A DNA stretch of 64,000 nt from Kuschelorhynchus macadamiae (taxonomy: Eukaryota > Arthropoda > Insecta > Coleoptera > Curculionidae): assembly GCA_030620095.1 (NCBI GenBank), contig JAUTXW010004705.1, positions 800,501-864,500 of the forward strand. Reading direction: 5' to 3'. Shown one piece after another: positions 44,818 to 58,191 of the stretch; within the stretch, counting starts at the first letter, position 1, and every line of letters starts with the position of its first letter. Position numbers and translations under genes: made by a program. The notes under the pieces are model-generated. The model was not told the DNA's origin. It ran no database searches and saw only the letters and a list, made by a program, of their open reading frames with translations.

Positions 44818-47257
44818 CAGGGTGGTCGGTAATGAATGCGCCAAACAGCAATCCTAGATTTAACAAAATAATGATATTATGTCAAATATGCCTTACAGTA
44901 AAATGTCGCTCATTAATGAGATACAGGGTGTTAAAGTTTAAATCCCGAAATGGTTATTGTTTTATAGCTCAAGTTATTTTGAGATATCGACGTAAAAACT
45001 GATAAATGAGAATTTTCAAAGATGGTGAATACGACTAAATTCTATTTTTGTATGTAATCTGTAGAGGGCGCTTGTTACGCCCCTTACACTCGCGATTTCA
45101 TGCCATAATTTTCTTGTTAGTATCGTTTCATTATTTTTTATTAAATATTGTGATAGAGTTGTGATTTCTAAGAGAAATTAAGATTAAACAAACCGTTTTC
45201 GAAATATTTGCATTTTAATGTTTTATTGCCAGTCAAAAAAATAGTTAAACGTTAAAACAGAAATAACATATTTTAAAAATTATTAATGAAAATATCATAA
45301 ACAAATAATAAAAAAGCATCACTTTAAGAATTGGGTAAAATGTCCACCATTCATTTTAATGCATTTTCTTAATCCTTTTACCAAATAGCGCCTTACCAGG
45401 AAGTTCTCTGTTTATTCCTGATAACATTCAACATGTCAATACTAATATATGTTAAATATCCATGACTACGTTTAATTCTTAACCATATCCTAATCAATTA
45501 TAAACGAACTGTTTTTGAGACCGCTCCTGCCAATATAGGGTTTGTAGAGTCTAGACAGTCATTTAAGATTTATGGCCACTATTTAAAAATATCAGAGGCA
45601 CATTTGACGCCATGTATTTTTATTTAATGCATTATCATAAATCATTTTAGGACGGTAAAAACTTCCAAATGTGGTCTTCTTTCAACTGCCGTATTTTTCT
45701 TCAGTATTCTTTATTAACGGTATAAAGGGTAAATAAAAATGCTGGATGCAAATTTTCTTGATTAATTTAAATAGAACGCTTTGAATATTATTATATTTTC
45801 AGATTCCTCCTTTTCTGGCAATTCACGCAATATAAGGTTTGTGCGGTCTATACAGAGTCGTTTAAAATTTAAGACTACTTTTCGAAAATATTGGAGGTTC
45901 ATTTGACGTTAAGATACCACCTGTTTTAGCTAGATGTGCGAGTAAAATGGAGTTTTTTGGTAGCGTTAAAGTCTATTGACGTTTCCATTTTTTTTTGGAA
46001 TATTGCTTCGTTAGTAAACACAAAAAAGTCAGCAAACCTTGGCTCTCTTTGATTTTGTTGTTGTGCCCAGTGATAAAAATTAAACTGTCAAAAATACAAA
46101 TTTGAATTACCAAGTAATGCTGGTGCTTGAGTTTCGTATTAAATTTCTAAAAAAGTTTCTATGAAAGTCGCAAAGATGAATTTTAATAGACAAGAAATGA
46201 TAAGTATTATTGATGTGTTAGGAGCAAGTCTTGTTTGTTAGCGACAAGGATATATCACGAAAAGTATCCCGATAGAAGACAACCACACAGAATCGCTTTT
46301 GAAAGGCGTATGCAACGATTTGATGAGACGGAAAATGTAGAATATACGAAAACTGGTCGAGCCAAACCCGTTTTAAATGAGAACGAGTTAGCGGTAAATT
46401 TAAAAATTATAGAAGGCCTATTGTCTCAAGAATAATTGCAAGGGAAACAGATGTAGGTAAAACCACTGTTCTACGAGTTCTAAAACAAAACAAGTATCAT
46501 CCATACCACATTCAACTCCTTCAAGAATTGTATGAGGATGATTATCAAAAGCGACTAAATTTTTGTCACTGGGCACAACAACAAATTCAGAGAGCCAAGA
46601 TTTACTAACTTTGTGTTATTTACTGACGAAGCAACATTCCACAAAAATGGAAATGTCAATAGATAAAATAGGTGGTCTGGGGTGGATTTGTTGGAAATTT
46701 TGTCACTAGTCCGCAGTTTTTTGAAGAAAGGCTTACTTCACACCGATATCCTTAGTTTTCGGGGGAAGAATTTAGAACACTATTATACGAAATCCCTATT
46801 AACGTCCAATATCAAATATGGTTTATGCACGACAGTGCCCTGGTTCAGCACATGGCTGACATTCGTGCATTTCTTAATGAACAGTTTCAATAACGATAGG
46901 TAGGAAGAAGAGGACGGATTGCGTGGCCGCCTAGATCTTCTGACTTGACAAAACTTGATTTTTTTTCTTTGGGGCTTTGTTAAAAATTTAGCCTATCAAA
47001 CACCTGCTACTACAAAAGAAAATATGAAGGAACTAATCCGAAGTGTATTTAATAATATTAATTTTAATACATTAAGAGATGTTAGCGTATCTTTTGAAAA
47101 TCATTTGAATATTTGTGTCGAACAAAACGGTGGTCATTTTGAACATCTAATTAAGTAGTTTTTGCTGTTTTATACGATTTGTTCCTTAGTATTGTTTTTC
47201 TATTTATTCCCATAATAACCAAGCTATTGGACTTGAGCGTACTATTGGACCAGCCTG
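44818..47257 (+). mobile_element. Decayed mariner-like element with CAGG-TGGTC ends
   Basis: Left end CAGGGTGGTCGGTAATGAATG and right end, reverse-complemented, CAGGCTGGTCCAATAGTACG, each beside TA. An internal ACAGGGTGTTAAAG motif lies at 44934. Inverted similarity beyond about 15 bases is weak, so the boundaries are tentative. It contains a broken transposase on the plus strand and an imperfect direct repeat (about 45512-45612 and 45801-45911). Confidence 0.55.
46180..47158 (+). pseudogene. DD40-41D-type transposase, decayed
   Basis: Starts MNFNRQEMISIIDVLGA, with a stop soon after; the next frame reads ATRIYHEKYPDRRQPHRIAF (N-terminal HTH domain) and TGRAKPVLNENELAVNLKII. Later pieces include RVLKQNKYHPYHIQLLQE, FTDEATFHKNGNVN (first acid), then GRIAWPPRSSDLTKLDFFLW (third motif) and NICVEQNGGHFEHLIK, the typical tail. 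The second acid lies in a damaged MHDSALVQHM stretch. Several stops. Confidence 0.8.
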
Positions 47258-49949
47258 TATATAATTTTGTATTGCTCGTAGTGTCATACCTGATGATGGT
47301 CTAGGTTGACCGAAAGCGCTTGACATTTTTTGTATAATTTTTATACCCAACATAAAATTTTTCGTTTCTATTTGTAAGAACTAGCCAATTTTACATCTAA
47401 TATTTATAATTAGCCTAACTGGAGCCATTTGATCAACATATTATAAACAGGATGTTGTTTTTGAGAAACCACAGTGGATGTTTATTTCACAAAAACGAAA
47501 CCATTTGTATCAGCAAACCACTCAAAAAAATGCGTACAATTTAAATAAACTTGTATATAAATTAAAATGTAAATAGGGACGGGGTGCATTTATAATCAAA
47601 AATCCTGTACCTACAACATTCCGCATACATATTTATCATTTATTCGTAAGATATCTCGCCTCAAAGACATACCTCGAGCCCTTCCGAAATGAAGTCCTAA
47701 AAGAGCTCTTTACATCGGTCCCATCGCGCTTTTATCAGCTCCGGAAATTGTGGAAACGGCTCATTAGGTTAAAACGCCCGGAACATTCCGGGACGGGCCT
47801 CTCCCTCACTAAAACATTGAGCGGAGTCTCGGCCGAACGGTTTGACCACTCGAATTCATTATTCAGGATTTCGGGAAGTTGTTCACTTCCATTGAGTACA
47901 TGCCAGAATTAATCACATGTTTGCATGGTAAAACGTATTCTATTCATTCTGTGGTCGAAATCACCGTGATTTTGATTAGTTCGTTCTCGAAAATATATCG
48001 TGTATGTGTTTAAAGAAAATTTTCTCCATGAATATACATTTTTATAAGAGGTGTGCAATTTTCAGTTAATAATACTATGCTATTACATAGTATGAATACA
48101 ACGCGAGATGAAAATCACATTGTTAAGACGCTTAAGATGTCGCAATAATATATTATTAGTTTGTTTTCTGCAATTTACAATAAAAAAAAGCATGTTCACA
48201 AGTTTGAATCGTTTCGGAGTATTTTCTTTGCCAAATATTTCCAACAATTTTGAAAAAAGCCTGTTAGACAACACAAAAGTGTCGAAGTGTCCATGCACTG
48301 CTAACTTTTATGTAGACTGCGTTTATTTTAGGCCAGCACAACTATGTTATCATGGAAACGAGGAATAGAAACAATAAATAATAAAACAAATTTTAGGAAT
48401 TAATTTAGGTATATGTTGTTTATATTTGCTAGATTATCGGTGACCGATCAATATTACAAAAATGTATTTCACCAGATTGATGCTGCCTGTGTATTTGCAC
48501 ATAGTATGTTTACTATTGCAAAACTAAGTAGGTGAATTTATTTAGGAAAATTTAAACTTAAATAAAAACAAAAATCTGCTTGTAAGATTCGGCAAATATC
48601 ACTTTCCTAATAAAATTTCTTTAGTTCTCTTTAGCCCTCCGTAATAAAACCAAAATACGTACACATTTGTGATGAACATAGCTTGGAAAAATGATCACTA
48701 ACATACCCGCATTAGTATCGTAAAATAAAAAAATGACAAAAAATTGGAATGTCAAGCATGCTTTCCGTTTTCTCGAATATTAAGGCTTACAAGTCAGACA
48801 GATTGTTGTAGTTGGAGTAATTTACTAAATAAATATTTTTTGTTCCAAGGTTGAATACACATTTTACAACTTATCGACCTGCTAAATCTTAAAAAAAAAA
48901 CATACGAACATCAATGTGGAGCAACCTGTATTATTTTTTTTTAAATCCTAGAAACTACAAACGCTAGAGGGAGCCCCAAAAGGATCCCATTTTGTATATT
49001 AAGTTGCCTATCTATATTATAAACAAACTGATCAATGCTTTATCTAAAGACTATTCCACTCTATTGCTTTACAATGGCAAAATGACATAGCAACGGCCTG
49101 TTTTCTACTGCCAAAACTCGTACCTTGACAAAAATTCTCCCTACCTGGATAAAATCAACAAGATGGTTTTTCAGCGACAAAATTTTGTTGGGTTAAAGTA
49201 AAAAATTTATCTTGTCATTTTGACAAGTGTTACCTAGGTCAAATATCCATGGTTACCAATTTAATTACCCTATTTATTACAATCCAAACAAATAAAAAGA
49301 GGGGTTTTGACAGTTATTTCTTTTAATGAATCGAATACCAATAAAAGTAAAATTTTCTTCTTGTATATTCAAGTTTGTTGCTTTTTTGTAATTTCGATCA
49401 TGACATTTTTCAAAACCACGGGCCGTCAACCACTCTCCTGACGGCTAGTGGTTTTGTTGCAAAAAAGTAATTCGCGAAATTACCAAGCAACAATCTTTTA
49501 TAAAGAATCGGAAAATTTTGCCGACAAAATTACAAAGAATAAAACAAAATTATTTCATATCCTTGTTTTTTTCGTGTTTTTTTTTAAGTTCAAAAGTTTC
49601 GGCTATTTTTTAGCCTATATCAATGATCTTGTGTACACTAAGGCAGAAATCATTTCATGTCAATTTGCAAAATTTTTGAACTTGCGTTGCCAGGAAATAT
49701 TTATAATCAGAAAAGAAGAACTATTTAAGTAGCATGTAACATACAAGGTATTCTATTTAAAAAATGCAATTTGGTCTTTTTTACCTATGTTTGGTTGTTA
49801 TATCGGAACAGAAATTCTAAAGTAATAATTTACAAAACATAATTGAACTTTCATAGCTAAACATTTCCAAGAAATCTTAAAATAAAAGCTCCAAAACATA
49901 AGAGCAAACCCTGTACACAAACTGTTGCAATGTTCGCTGTTGTTATTTG
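47258..49949. other. Intron sequence with one GC-richer block (47640-47935)
   Basis: Mostly AT-rich and unassigned. The block at 47640-47935 is noticeably richer in GC, has an open plus-strand frame with no recognisable domain, and contains the palindrome CCCGGAACATTCCGGG at about 47790. Not a repeat of anything else in the window. A conserved non-coding element or a small exon are both possible. Confidence 0.35.
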
Positions 49950-50671
49950 TACAGGGTGTCCAAAATAAGAATGTATATCTCCTTATCTCGAGAACCATAA
50001 CAGATAGAAGGCAAGTTCATATACAAAAGTTTCTTAGCTTCTTTTGAATTTTTATTTTATTATATTCTTATTTATACAGGGTGTTGCGTTTGGCCTGGGC
50101 TGACATGCACTTTCTTATTTTAAATGGGACACCCTATATATTATTGCAGATTATGATAACGCGATTAAAGACGAGTTCACCAATATATAACAGTATGGGC
50201 CTATAGTGCAACGTTTCGGATTTATTGACATTTTTCTTCAGTTTTCTACCTATTTTCAAATTAACAGAAGTAAAGTACTTTTATAAATTTTAAAGTTTTT
50301 GTTAGAGCCTTAAAAAATTAAAACCTCGTTCTACTCACAGTCTTATATTCGAGTTTTAAAACTTCAAAAAAGTTACAATGTTGCCATGCTTTGCGTATCG
50401 TAATTTTTTTTAAAAATTTAAATGCAACACCCTGTATATTACAATAAATTCGGATAGAGAATTGAAGTAAGATTTCAACGACCCATAATAATATGGGTCT
50501 CCGACTTATAGTTTTAGACTTATTGACGATCATCTTCAGCATGCAACTAATTTTTTTAAGACACATAGAGTGCCATGGAAATAGAGTTTGAAAGGACGCC
50601 AAGGTAAACGTCGCAAGAAATGTCAACATAATTTCCTGCTAGTGCTATTGATATCTTTTAACATTATAAAA

Positions 50672-51713
50672 ATGTATTCAAATCAAGAAAAGTTGATTCT
50701 TTACCAGTGCTATTTGGAAAATAATCGTAGTGCTGCTTTGGCTCTTAGGGCATACCAACGAAAATTTCCCGAAAACCGAATCCCAGATCGAAGAATTTTT
50801 CAGAAAATTGAAAGAGATCTCGAGGGTCACAGCGTTTTAAAATACGATAAAAGAATAACACCAAGATCTGTTTTAACCGAAGAAGAACAACTAAATATTT
50901 CCTTGCATTTTGAAGAGAATTCCGAAAATTCTATTGGTGATGCAGAGCGCGATTTAGGCGTTGCTAAATCTACTATTCGTTTTTCGCTTAAACTTTACAG
51001 GCCATGGAAGTTTGCGAAATTACATCATTTAGAGCCAAATGACTCCGTTACTAGATTAGAATATAGCAATTTAATTATGGATCGTCAATTGCAGGAATCT
51101 ATATTAAATAAAATATGTTGGACAGATGAAGCTTAATACCTGTGGAGTTTTCAACAGAAAAAATAACCATTTCTGGGCACAAAAGAACCCGAAAAAATTT
51201 AAAACTATACAACATCAAGGACGACGAAGCATTAACGTGTGGTGCGGAATCTACAGAGGTACAATTATAGACCCCGTATTTATTGATCAGCATTTAACTG
51301 GCCCTAGATATTTACAGTTACTTAGATACACAATTAAGCCCTTGCTAGATATACGAGGAAATACCAACGAAATAATATATCAAATGGACGGCGCTCCATG
51401 CCATAACACGCTAGATGTAAAGAACTTTCTTTCCAACAATTTTATGGAATGGATAAGTCCAAATGGGGATATTCTGTGGCCTCCTAGAAGCCCAGACTTA
51501 TCTCCATTGGACTATTTCTTATGGGGAACATTAAAGGATAAGGTTTACCAAAACCGCTGCGAAAATATTGAGGATTTAAGAAACAAAATTATTATGGAAG
51601 TTGCGTATTTAAATGAAAGTGAAGCAGTTCGAAAAGCGACCAATAAATTAGAAATGATTCTTACAACTTGCATTGCCGAAAACGGTGGACTCATTGGTCA
51701 TTTAATAAAATAA
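50672..51713 (+). pseudogene. Mariner-like transposase, DD40D, one frameshift
   Basis: ATG at 50672 opens MYSNQEKLILYQCYLENNRS, then AYQRKFPENRIPDRRIFQKI (N-terminal HTH domain) and ENSIGDAERDLGVAKSTIRF. It reaches the first acid in ICWTDEA and stops at 51136. The next frame resumes at once with NTCGVFNRKNNHFWAQ, INVWCGIYRGTIIDPVF, YQMDGAPCHNT (second acid) and RSPDLSPLDYFLWG (third acid, 40 residues later), ending IAENGGLIGHLIK. Only a small deletion just after the first acid breaks it. Confidence 0.88.
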
Positions 51714-52145
51714 TTTTTTGTATAAGTTTTTTGTAGAATTTTTTTCAAATAAATTTAGTTATTATATAAATAAAAACAATTAAGCAATCTAATATATAAA
51801 GCATAAAATCTGTAAATCTAATTAAAGTGTTTTCAAATTATAATTTGTTTTTATTAATATTATTTCTTTACCAACCAATAACGCTGTTTTTTATTTAGAA
51901 ATACACAAAAATATGGAAAATTATAAAATAATTAACAAGTATCACATTTTTCGTTAATACCGGCTGAAATACAGGCGATACGCTTACAAAGTATGTTTTG
52001 AATTAAATAACTATCTAAAAAAAGCAAAATATACACGGTTTAGATTTTATTGAATAACTGAGTGTCTTGTTATTTTTTTGTTGTTTTTCCAATATCTTAA
52101 TATTTAAGCAAAAAATAGGTGAACATTAATTAAATTTAAAAAATT

Positions 52146-52362
52146 AGCCCCCGTATTCGCTAAAAAGGTTAGACCAGATCTAGTTACCATGACATTTAAA
52201 ACTGTTAGTTCGCCAGTTGCGTTTTGTATATGTCACTGTCATTTGGTAATTGTGACTACAATAATTTATTTGCTCTATCGTTGCATTTGTCATTTTAAAC
52301 CTATAACTGTTAAGTTAGACATGGTCCAAATTTAAACCTCTTTAGTGAATACGGTTCTAAGG
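52146..52362. repeat. MITE of the GTATTCACTAA family, copy 4, nested
   Basis: CCCCCGTATTCGCTAAAAAG and TTAGACCAGATCTAGTTACC on the left, and AACTGTTAAGTTAGACATGG, CTCTTTAGTGAATACGG on the right. It lies inside the 49952-53110 element, between its transposase and right arm, so it inserted later. Confidence 0.75.
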
Positions 52363-53394
52363 GTTATATAATTAACGACACTTTTATATTAAGATAATAA
52401 TCAAGGGTAAATAAAGATTATCGGTACCTAAGTAATAACTCTTAATGCATACATTATAATACACCCACGAATTTTTTGAAATTAAACAAATTGAAAACTT
52501 TGTCTTAAAAAAATTAGTTGCATGCTGAAGATGATCGTCAATAAGTCTAAAACTATAAGTCGGAGACCCATATTATTATGGGTCGTTGAAATCTTACTTC
52601 AATTCTCTATCCGCATTTATTGTAATGTACAGGGTGTTGCATTTAAATTTTTAAAAAAAAATTACGATACGCGAAGCATGGCAACATTGCAACTTTTATG
52701 AAGCTTTAAAACTCGAGTATAGTGTGAGTAGAATGAGGTTTTAATTTTTTAATGCTTTAACAAAAATTTAAAAAATTATAAAAGTACTTTAGTTATGTTA
52801 ATTTGAAAATAGGTAGAAAACTGAAGAAAAATGTCAATAAATCCGAAACGTTGCACTATAGGCCCATACTGTTATATATTGGTGAACTCGTCTTTAAGCG
52901 CGTTATCATAATCTGCAATAATATATAGGGTGTCCCATTTAAAATAAGAAAGTGCATCTCAGCCCAGACCAAACGCAACACCCTGTATAAATAAGAATAT
53001 AATAAAATAAAAATTCAAACGAAGCTAAGAAACTTTTGTATATGAACTTGCCTTCTATCTGTTATGGTTCTCGAGATAAGGAGATATACATTCTTATTTT
53101 GGACACCCTGTACAGGCAGTACAGGGTTCCATAGTTTCTTTGGAACTGTTTGTCTTTTCTGATGCTTCATTTCTTTAACAACTTTTAAACTAAACTGATA
53201 CAGAAATGGAAACATTGCAGCGACGCGGCTTGAATTTGGTAACCATAGGCGCTGATTTTTCAGAACTGCTCTGGGTGCTTTGTACAGTTACACAAATTTA
53301 TTTTATTAAGGGTAGGGAGACAAAAAATAAGAAATATAACGGGATTGACCCAATATAAAAATTGAATTAGCAGTTTGTTCTGCTATTCAATTTT

Positions 53395-54080
53395 ATATAT
53401 TACCAGGTCATCCCCATATGACCCTTAATTTTTGACCAAAATTTCCAGTCAATCCGTTAAGTAGCTTTTTAGCTACGCCGCGAACTGATAGACAGATAGA
53501 CCGACGCGACGGAATTGAGAAAACATATTTCTGGCTTCCAGGGTCGTTAAAACGTGAATATATGTAGAACTTGGGAGGGTGATTTTCTTCACTTCACACA
53601 AATAATTTGTTTGGCCGCCATTTAGTTCCGCCATCTTAAATTCGCACCACAATTTTACCAGTTAATCTGTATACCATAATTAATTGTTTCAATAAAATTT
53701 AAAATCCATTCATTAAGCAGATTTTTCATATATTTCCTTAAGCCGCCATTTTTTTCGCCATCTTGGATTCTTACCAGAATTTTATCAGTTAACTCCTATA
53801 AGTTATTTATATTTAAAGTTTTTCAGTAATAATTTTTTTATCTTTTCACTATGTCACAATTTTGTTTCGACTTATTGGATTTTTTCAAAAATGTTACCAG
53901 GTCAACCCCATGTGACCCTTAACTTTTGACCAACATTTGAAGTTAATCGGGTAAGCAGTTTTTATATAACGCGAACAGACAAACAGAACTGAGAAAACAT
54001 GTTTTTTGCGGTAGGTATGGACCTTGAAATATAAAGATCTGAAAAAATATTGGAAGGTGATTTTGTCACGATTACAGTAT
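53395..54080 (+). repeat. Composite repeat, CGCCATTTTG units
   Basis: Contains TTACCAGGTCATCCCCATAT at 53401, a GACAGATAGACCGACG block, GGCCGCCATTTAGTTCCGCC at 53613, AGCCGCCATTTTTTTCGCCA at 53742, a second TTACCAGGTCAACCCCATG at 53894 and a second GACAGACAAACAG block. Same motif order as 40420-41115. Confidence 0.7.
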
Positions 54081-55685
54081 ATACTTGCTATTTACACATT
54101 TTGCATATATGTGTTTTATATGCTTTTATAGATTAAACTCACCAACCCAACATCACATTATTATAGTAGGCGATATTATAATTAATTAATAACTTATCTT
54201 GTAGAATTTTTTTTAGTAGAAATAATAATCTCAACAACTATTTTCAACACCAAGATTAAGTACTGCAAATTCGTAAAACTTCATTTTAATTGCAATGTAA
54301 CAAATAATCAAAATAGTCAACTCAATAATACTAGGGCCGGATTAACGAATTATGGGGCCTGAGACTTAAAGTATTTAGGGGCCTCTGAAGGTACGAGATT
54401 ATGCAAAACTAACTAATGACATAAAAAAGATCCTCTGAATTGAACCGCTCATGTGGACCTAGGGATTTAAGTCTTTCAGTTAGGGGCCTCTAAGATGTGC
54501 GAGATTTTGTAAGGCGTATTTTGCCAATAACTAATGAGACTAAAAAAATAGCACAAATAATGACTTCAAAAACTGACAAGCTACTATTCCCCCTTTTGCC
54601 CATACCTAGCAAGGCACTTGCCACATATGGGCCCTACAGCAATTCAACCATACATCCCCACAAATTCTCGCACCAGCCTCCATAGCCTCATCCTAAATCC
54701 AAGACTGAGTAATACAATAATTCAGAATTTTCTGTGATAATCCTTGTAATGTCAGCTATCGACACTTGTTTTCTTTAAGTTTACGAAAAAAAAATATAAT
54801 TTTTATAACTTACAATAAACCCCAATACGTGCTTTTTACATTAGAGTTTACACCTAGATGTACAAATTTAAATTACAAGAACATTTAAATACTCCTGGTC
54901 TCTAATGATTTAATTTAAATGTGTACAGAAACAAGTCTACAATATTTTAATTTTTATTTGGTAATTAAAGTATAGCAATTTTCACTTAATTCAGAAAACC
55001 ACAGAACTATTATTCTAATATATTACAAACCGTGATTGATGCTATGTATTCTGTAATTTTTTTACATATGATTCTTTATTATTTATAGAATTCATTTAAT
55101 GATTTAAATACAATAATTTTAAGTAATTATATGTCTAAATCTACAACAAGTTACTAGGTCGAACTTTAAACTTTGACACCCACCATGTGGTACACCCACC
55201 ATGTAGTACATACACGGTGCGTTTGACGAGGGTATGCCATGATTCTGATTAAAATGTTATTAACTTTAATGCCAAAAAAAACCGCCAATTACATGCAGAT
55301 CCATTTCCCCGAAGAATCATGCAGGATCGTTTGAAAAAGAATAGTATTTAATTTTAGAAGTTTTAATAATGGGATATAATAAAAATTATGAGAAAATAAA
55401 TTCTCTAAAGAAATAGTTATTTTTATAACACTGATTATTTAAAATACAAATTTCACAAAGTATCCAGTGAATTACTCTGGGTGTTCGCGTACCCAGAACC
55501 CCTATGGAATCGGCGCCTATATTGGTGACATGATGAGATGATATATTGCTATATTGTTCTAACGCACGATTTACGAAGGTCGAATATTGTGATGCATTTA
55601 GACAAGTTTCCAAAAATACATACATTTTAAAAATTTTTGGTGACCATAAGGCCTGTACCTCCCTCACCAAGGCTATACAACTTAC
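54081..55685. other. Intron sequence with a possible hAT-type MITE at 54330
   Basis: CTAGGGCCGGATTAACG at 54331 followed by TATGGGGCCTGAGAC resembles the ends of some hAT MITEs, and AGGGGCCTCTGAAG recurs at 54483 as AGGGGCCTCTAAG. No matching right end was found. The rest is unassigned. Confidence 0.35.
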
Positions 55686-55922
55686 CGTGCAATTCTCACA
55701 GACGCCTCCTCCTTGAAATGATCCATCGGCACTTAAACTCAGACCCGCCTTATCAACTTCCTCATCGTATCGACAACTTTTCGCGTGTCCGTGACAGTTG
55801 CAAGGAATACATCTCTGGGCATCCCTGGCAGAACCGGGAAACCATTGCCGTTGATTATACAGGGGACAACATTTTTCACAGTTGGGGCCACAGGTATGGT
55901 GTTGACATTCGCACTCGGGGTG
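55686..55922 (-). CDS. wb: Laminin alpha exon: end of LE1, most of LE2
   Basis: 237 bp, the most upstream exon found, phase 0 at both ends. Reads HPECECQHHTCGPNCEKCCP, LYNQRQWFPGSA (end of LE1, with the paired CC typical of alpha chains), then CIPCNCHGHAKSCRYDEEVD, LSLSADGSFQGGGVCENCT (LE2). This is diagnostic of laminin alpha. The acceptor is AATTATTTTTAG and the donor ACG|GTAAG. The LN domain and start of LE1 must lie in exons beyond 64000 or in sequence I could not assign. Confidence 0.94.
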
Positions 55923-55959
55923 CTAAAAATAATTAATTGCCAAATTTAGAGTAAATTAG

Positions 55960-56765
55960 ATAAGTATTTTTTTAGTAACAATTTCTTTAACATTTTATTA
56001 GGGCGCCATTTTATTCTCCATATTGAATTTTATTGTTACCATGCCACTCTCTTATGTGTCTTAATTTTTGACCAAAATTTAAAGTAAATCGGTAGTTTTT
56101 TAGCTATGCTATGACCGAGAGAATTGAGAAAGTATGATTTTCGGCTTCTAGGGATCCTAAAGGGTAAAGATTTGAAACAATTTTATGCGGTAAGTAAAAA
56201 AAAAACACATTTTTAAGTCTATTAAAAATTGCTTTGCCTCGGAGTATCATTTTTGCTATACATGCCTGCATAGTTGAATAAAAGTAAATGCATGTGTGGT
56301 AAATATTGTATTTTGCAATATGCCCTATGCTTTTACTTTTGGTCAGTGAGAAACGTTAATAAAGAAAGTCAAGTCAGTATGTCAAACAGACTCAATTTTG
56401 CCGCAATAATACGCTAAAAGTCAAATTCGTTCAGTAGTGAGTAAAAATTGAAGAAATTTGAGCTGGGGAATTGCCTGTAAAGGCAGAGCCTAAATAAGCA
56501 AGCGAGCAAGTCGAAGATTGGTCACTGGTTAGGACATAACAAACACGGCCTTCATAGCTTAACTATATACGTTAGTAGCTCAGCTATTAACGTTCAATTT
56601 TAGGGAAATTACACTTCAAATTCCCGCACATGTCATATTACTAAATATAGAACAAGTGGCTGGTAAAAAACCTTTCTAAACAAAACTGGGGATTTCTTGA
56701 GTACGTATACGATACAGGGTGGTTAGGTTTTTTGGTTAGACATAGATTGTATTGGAAAATAGAAT
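55960..56765 (+). repeat. Intronic duplication, copy 1 (continues at 58640)
   Basis: 56090-56765 matches 61095-61955, starting in a composite-repeat block and sharing GTAAATGCATGTGTGGTAAA, CAAATTCGTTCAGTAGTGAG, ACATAACAAACACGGCCTTC, TAACGTTCAATTTTAGGGAA and TTTCTTGAGTACGTATACGA. The homology breaks at about 56765 and picks up again at 58644-58715 (CCTGCTTCTTGGGCAAGCGA), so this copy has about 1.9 kb extra. Confidence 0.8.
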
Positions 56766-57242
56766 AGAAAAAGGAAATAATATTTCCTTACAATACAAAA
56801 ATAAAGATCAGTTCGTTTTTCGTTGTCTGGCAATGACTAACTGCAAAGAAATATTGATTTTATCTTTGAAAAATGTTATCAAAAATGTTAACATTTGTGA
56901 ACGATTTTCCGAAAAATATATTTGCTGCAAATGAAACCGTTTGGATTTATATTTATATAACATTTTTCTCTTATTTTATACCAATGAATCTCCCATTAAC
57001 AGTTTTTTAACTAAACCATGACGCGTTGTTCAAGGTCAACTGCTATATTTTTAATTTAACTGAACATTAGATTCAATTCCATATCCTGGTAGAAAAAAGG
57101 ACGTGCTATGAAATGGTGGATGCGTCGTAGATTTATTTCCTTTGGCGCTCCTCTATAAGCAAATAAATTAATTTGTATTTTTTTTCTGTAAGGCGTAGGT
57201 TGAAAACTGTCATTTCATTAGTAAAGGACCCCGCACTTGTCT

Positions 57243-58191
57243 TATGGAAAATGGCTTTCAGTCAATTTCTCTAAAAATTTAATTCGTCATAGTTCTCGAC
57301 TTCCACCAAAAGCTCTCATGGCCACAACTTAATCCTGCCTCTAGTTTTTTGACAGTCGGATTTTGATGAATTTTTTACATGTTTTTCAAAATTAAATGAA
57401 AATTAAATAATTGTAACGAAAGTTTTTGTGCATAGCTGCCATTAGACTGGCCATGAATTTTAATACACAAGTTTTGTAAGGCATTATATTATCTGAAAAA
57501 AATTAAATACTCACTATAATTGACATATTTTAATTATCGAACGAATATTAACATTAAATGCAGATTTAATAATTTAATTAAGAATAAAATAATACAGGGG
57601 GTTTCATAAAATTCTAGACTAACTCTGATGTTATGGTTACGTCAGATTCATCTAATGTGAATAAATGTGATACTATAAGAAAACACAAAATGAGAAGGGT
57701 GATCGGATAGCACATCTTTTGAAGTCTTTTTAACAATAATTTGTCTCCAAAATATGCGGTCATTATAATTACAGTTCGAAAAGACGGAAATTTGTTAATG
57801 TGCACCCCGTAGATAAAAAAAGTACAATATTTACCACCCATGCTTATAAGTAAGAATCATGTGAAGAACAAAACTCCTCAAGTTTTTAAGAATTTTTATT
57901 CTCCATATTTTTTTAGGTTTTGAAACATTTACGAATGGTCGCTTCACCCTGTATAAATCAAAAATATCCTAAGCGCCTGACCTATTTGAATACATATTAA
58001 GTATTAAAAATTAAGAACAAACAAAAATTTTGCGTAACATATGGAAAATGCAAAATTCTTACTTCGTCACCCTGTATATCAAAAACTATCCCCAGGATTT
58101 AGTTGTGGCCATGAAAGCTTTTGATCAGGGGATAGAGAAGTACAACATATCACAATTTCAAAAATATTGATTGAAAGCCATTTTCCATATC
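57243..58191. mobile_element. Inverted-arm element inside duplication copy 1
   Basis: 57243-57345 (TATGGAAAATGGCTTTCAG, CTCATGGCCACAACTTAATC) is mirrored at 58085-58191 (reverse complement TATGGAAAATGGCTTTCAATC, TTCATGGCCACAACTAAATC). Internal TACAGGG or CACCCTGTA motifs lie at 57593, 57947 and 58073. No transposase. It accounts for part of the 1.9 kb missing from the second duplication copy. Confidence 0.55.

Larger units (their letters stand above)
49952..53110 (+). mobile_element. DD40D mariner-like element with about 615-bp arms and internal end motifs
   Basis: 3159 bp between TA at 49950-49951 and 53111-53112. The left arm (to about 50566) and right arm (from about 52498) are close inverted copies. 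End motif CAGGGTGTCCAAAATAAG; further copies of the CAGGGTG / CACCCTGTA motif lie at 50077, 50131 and 50430 in the left arm and mirrored at 52978, 52927 and 52627 in the right. It carries a transposase and, 3' of it, a nested MITE at 52146. Confidence 0.88.

Noticed and set aside
55637..55936. 99-codon plus-strand frame with many prolines and arginines
   Set aside because: Antisense to the 55922-55686 laminin exon, whose cysteine pattern is unmistakable.
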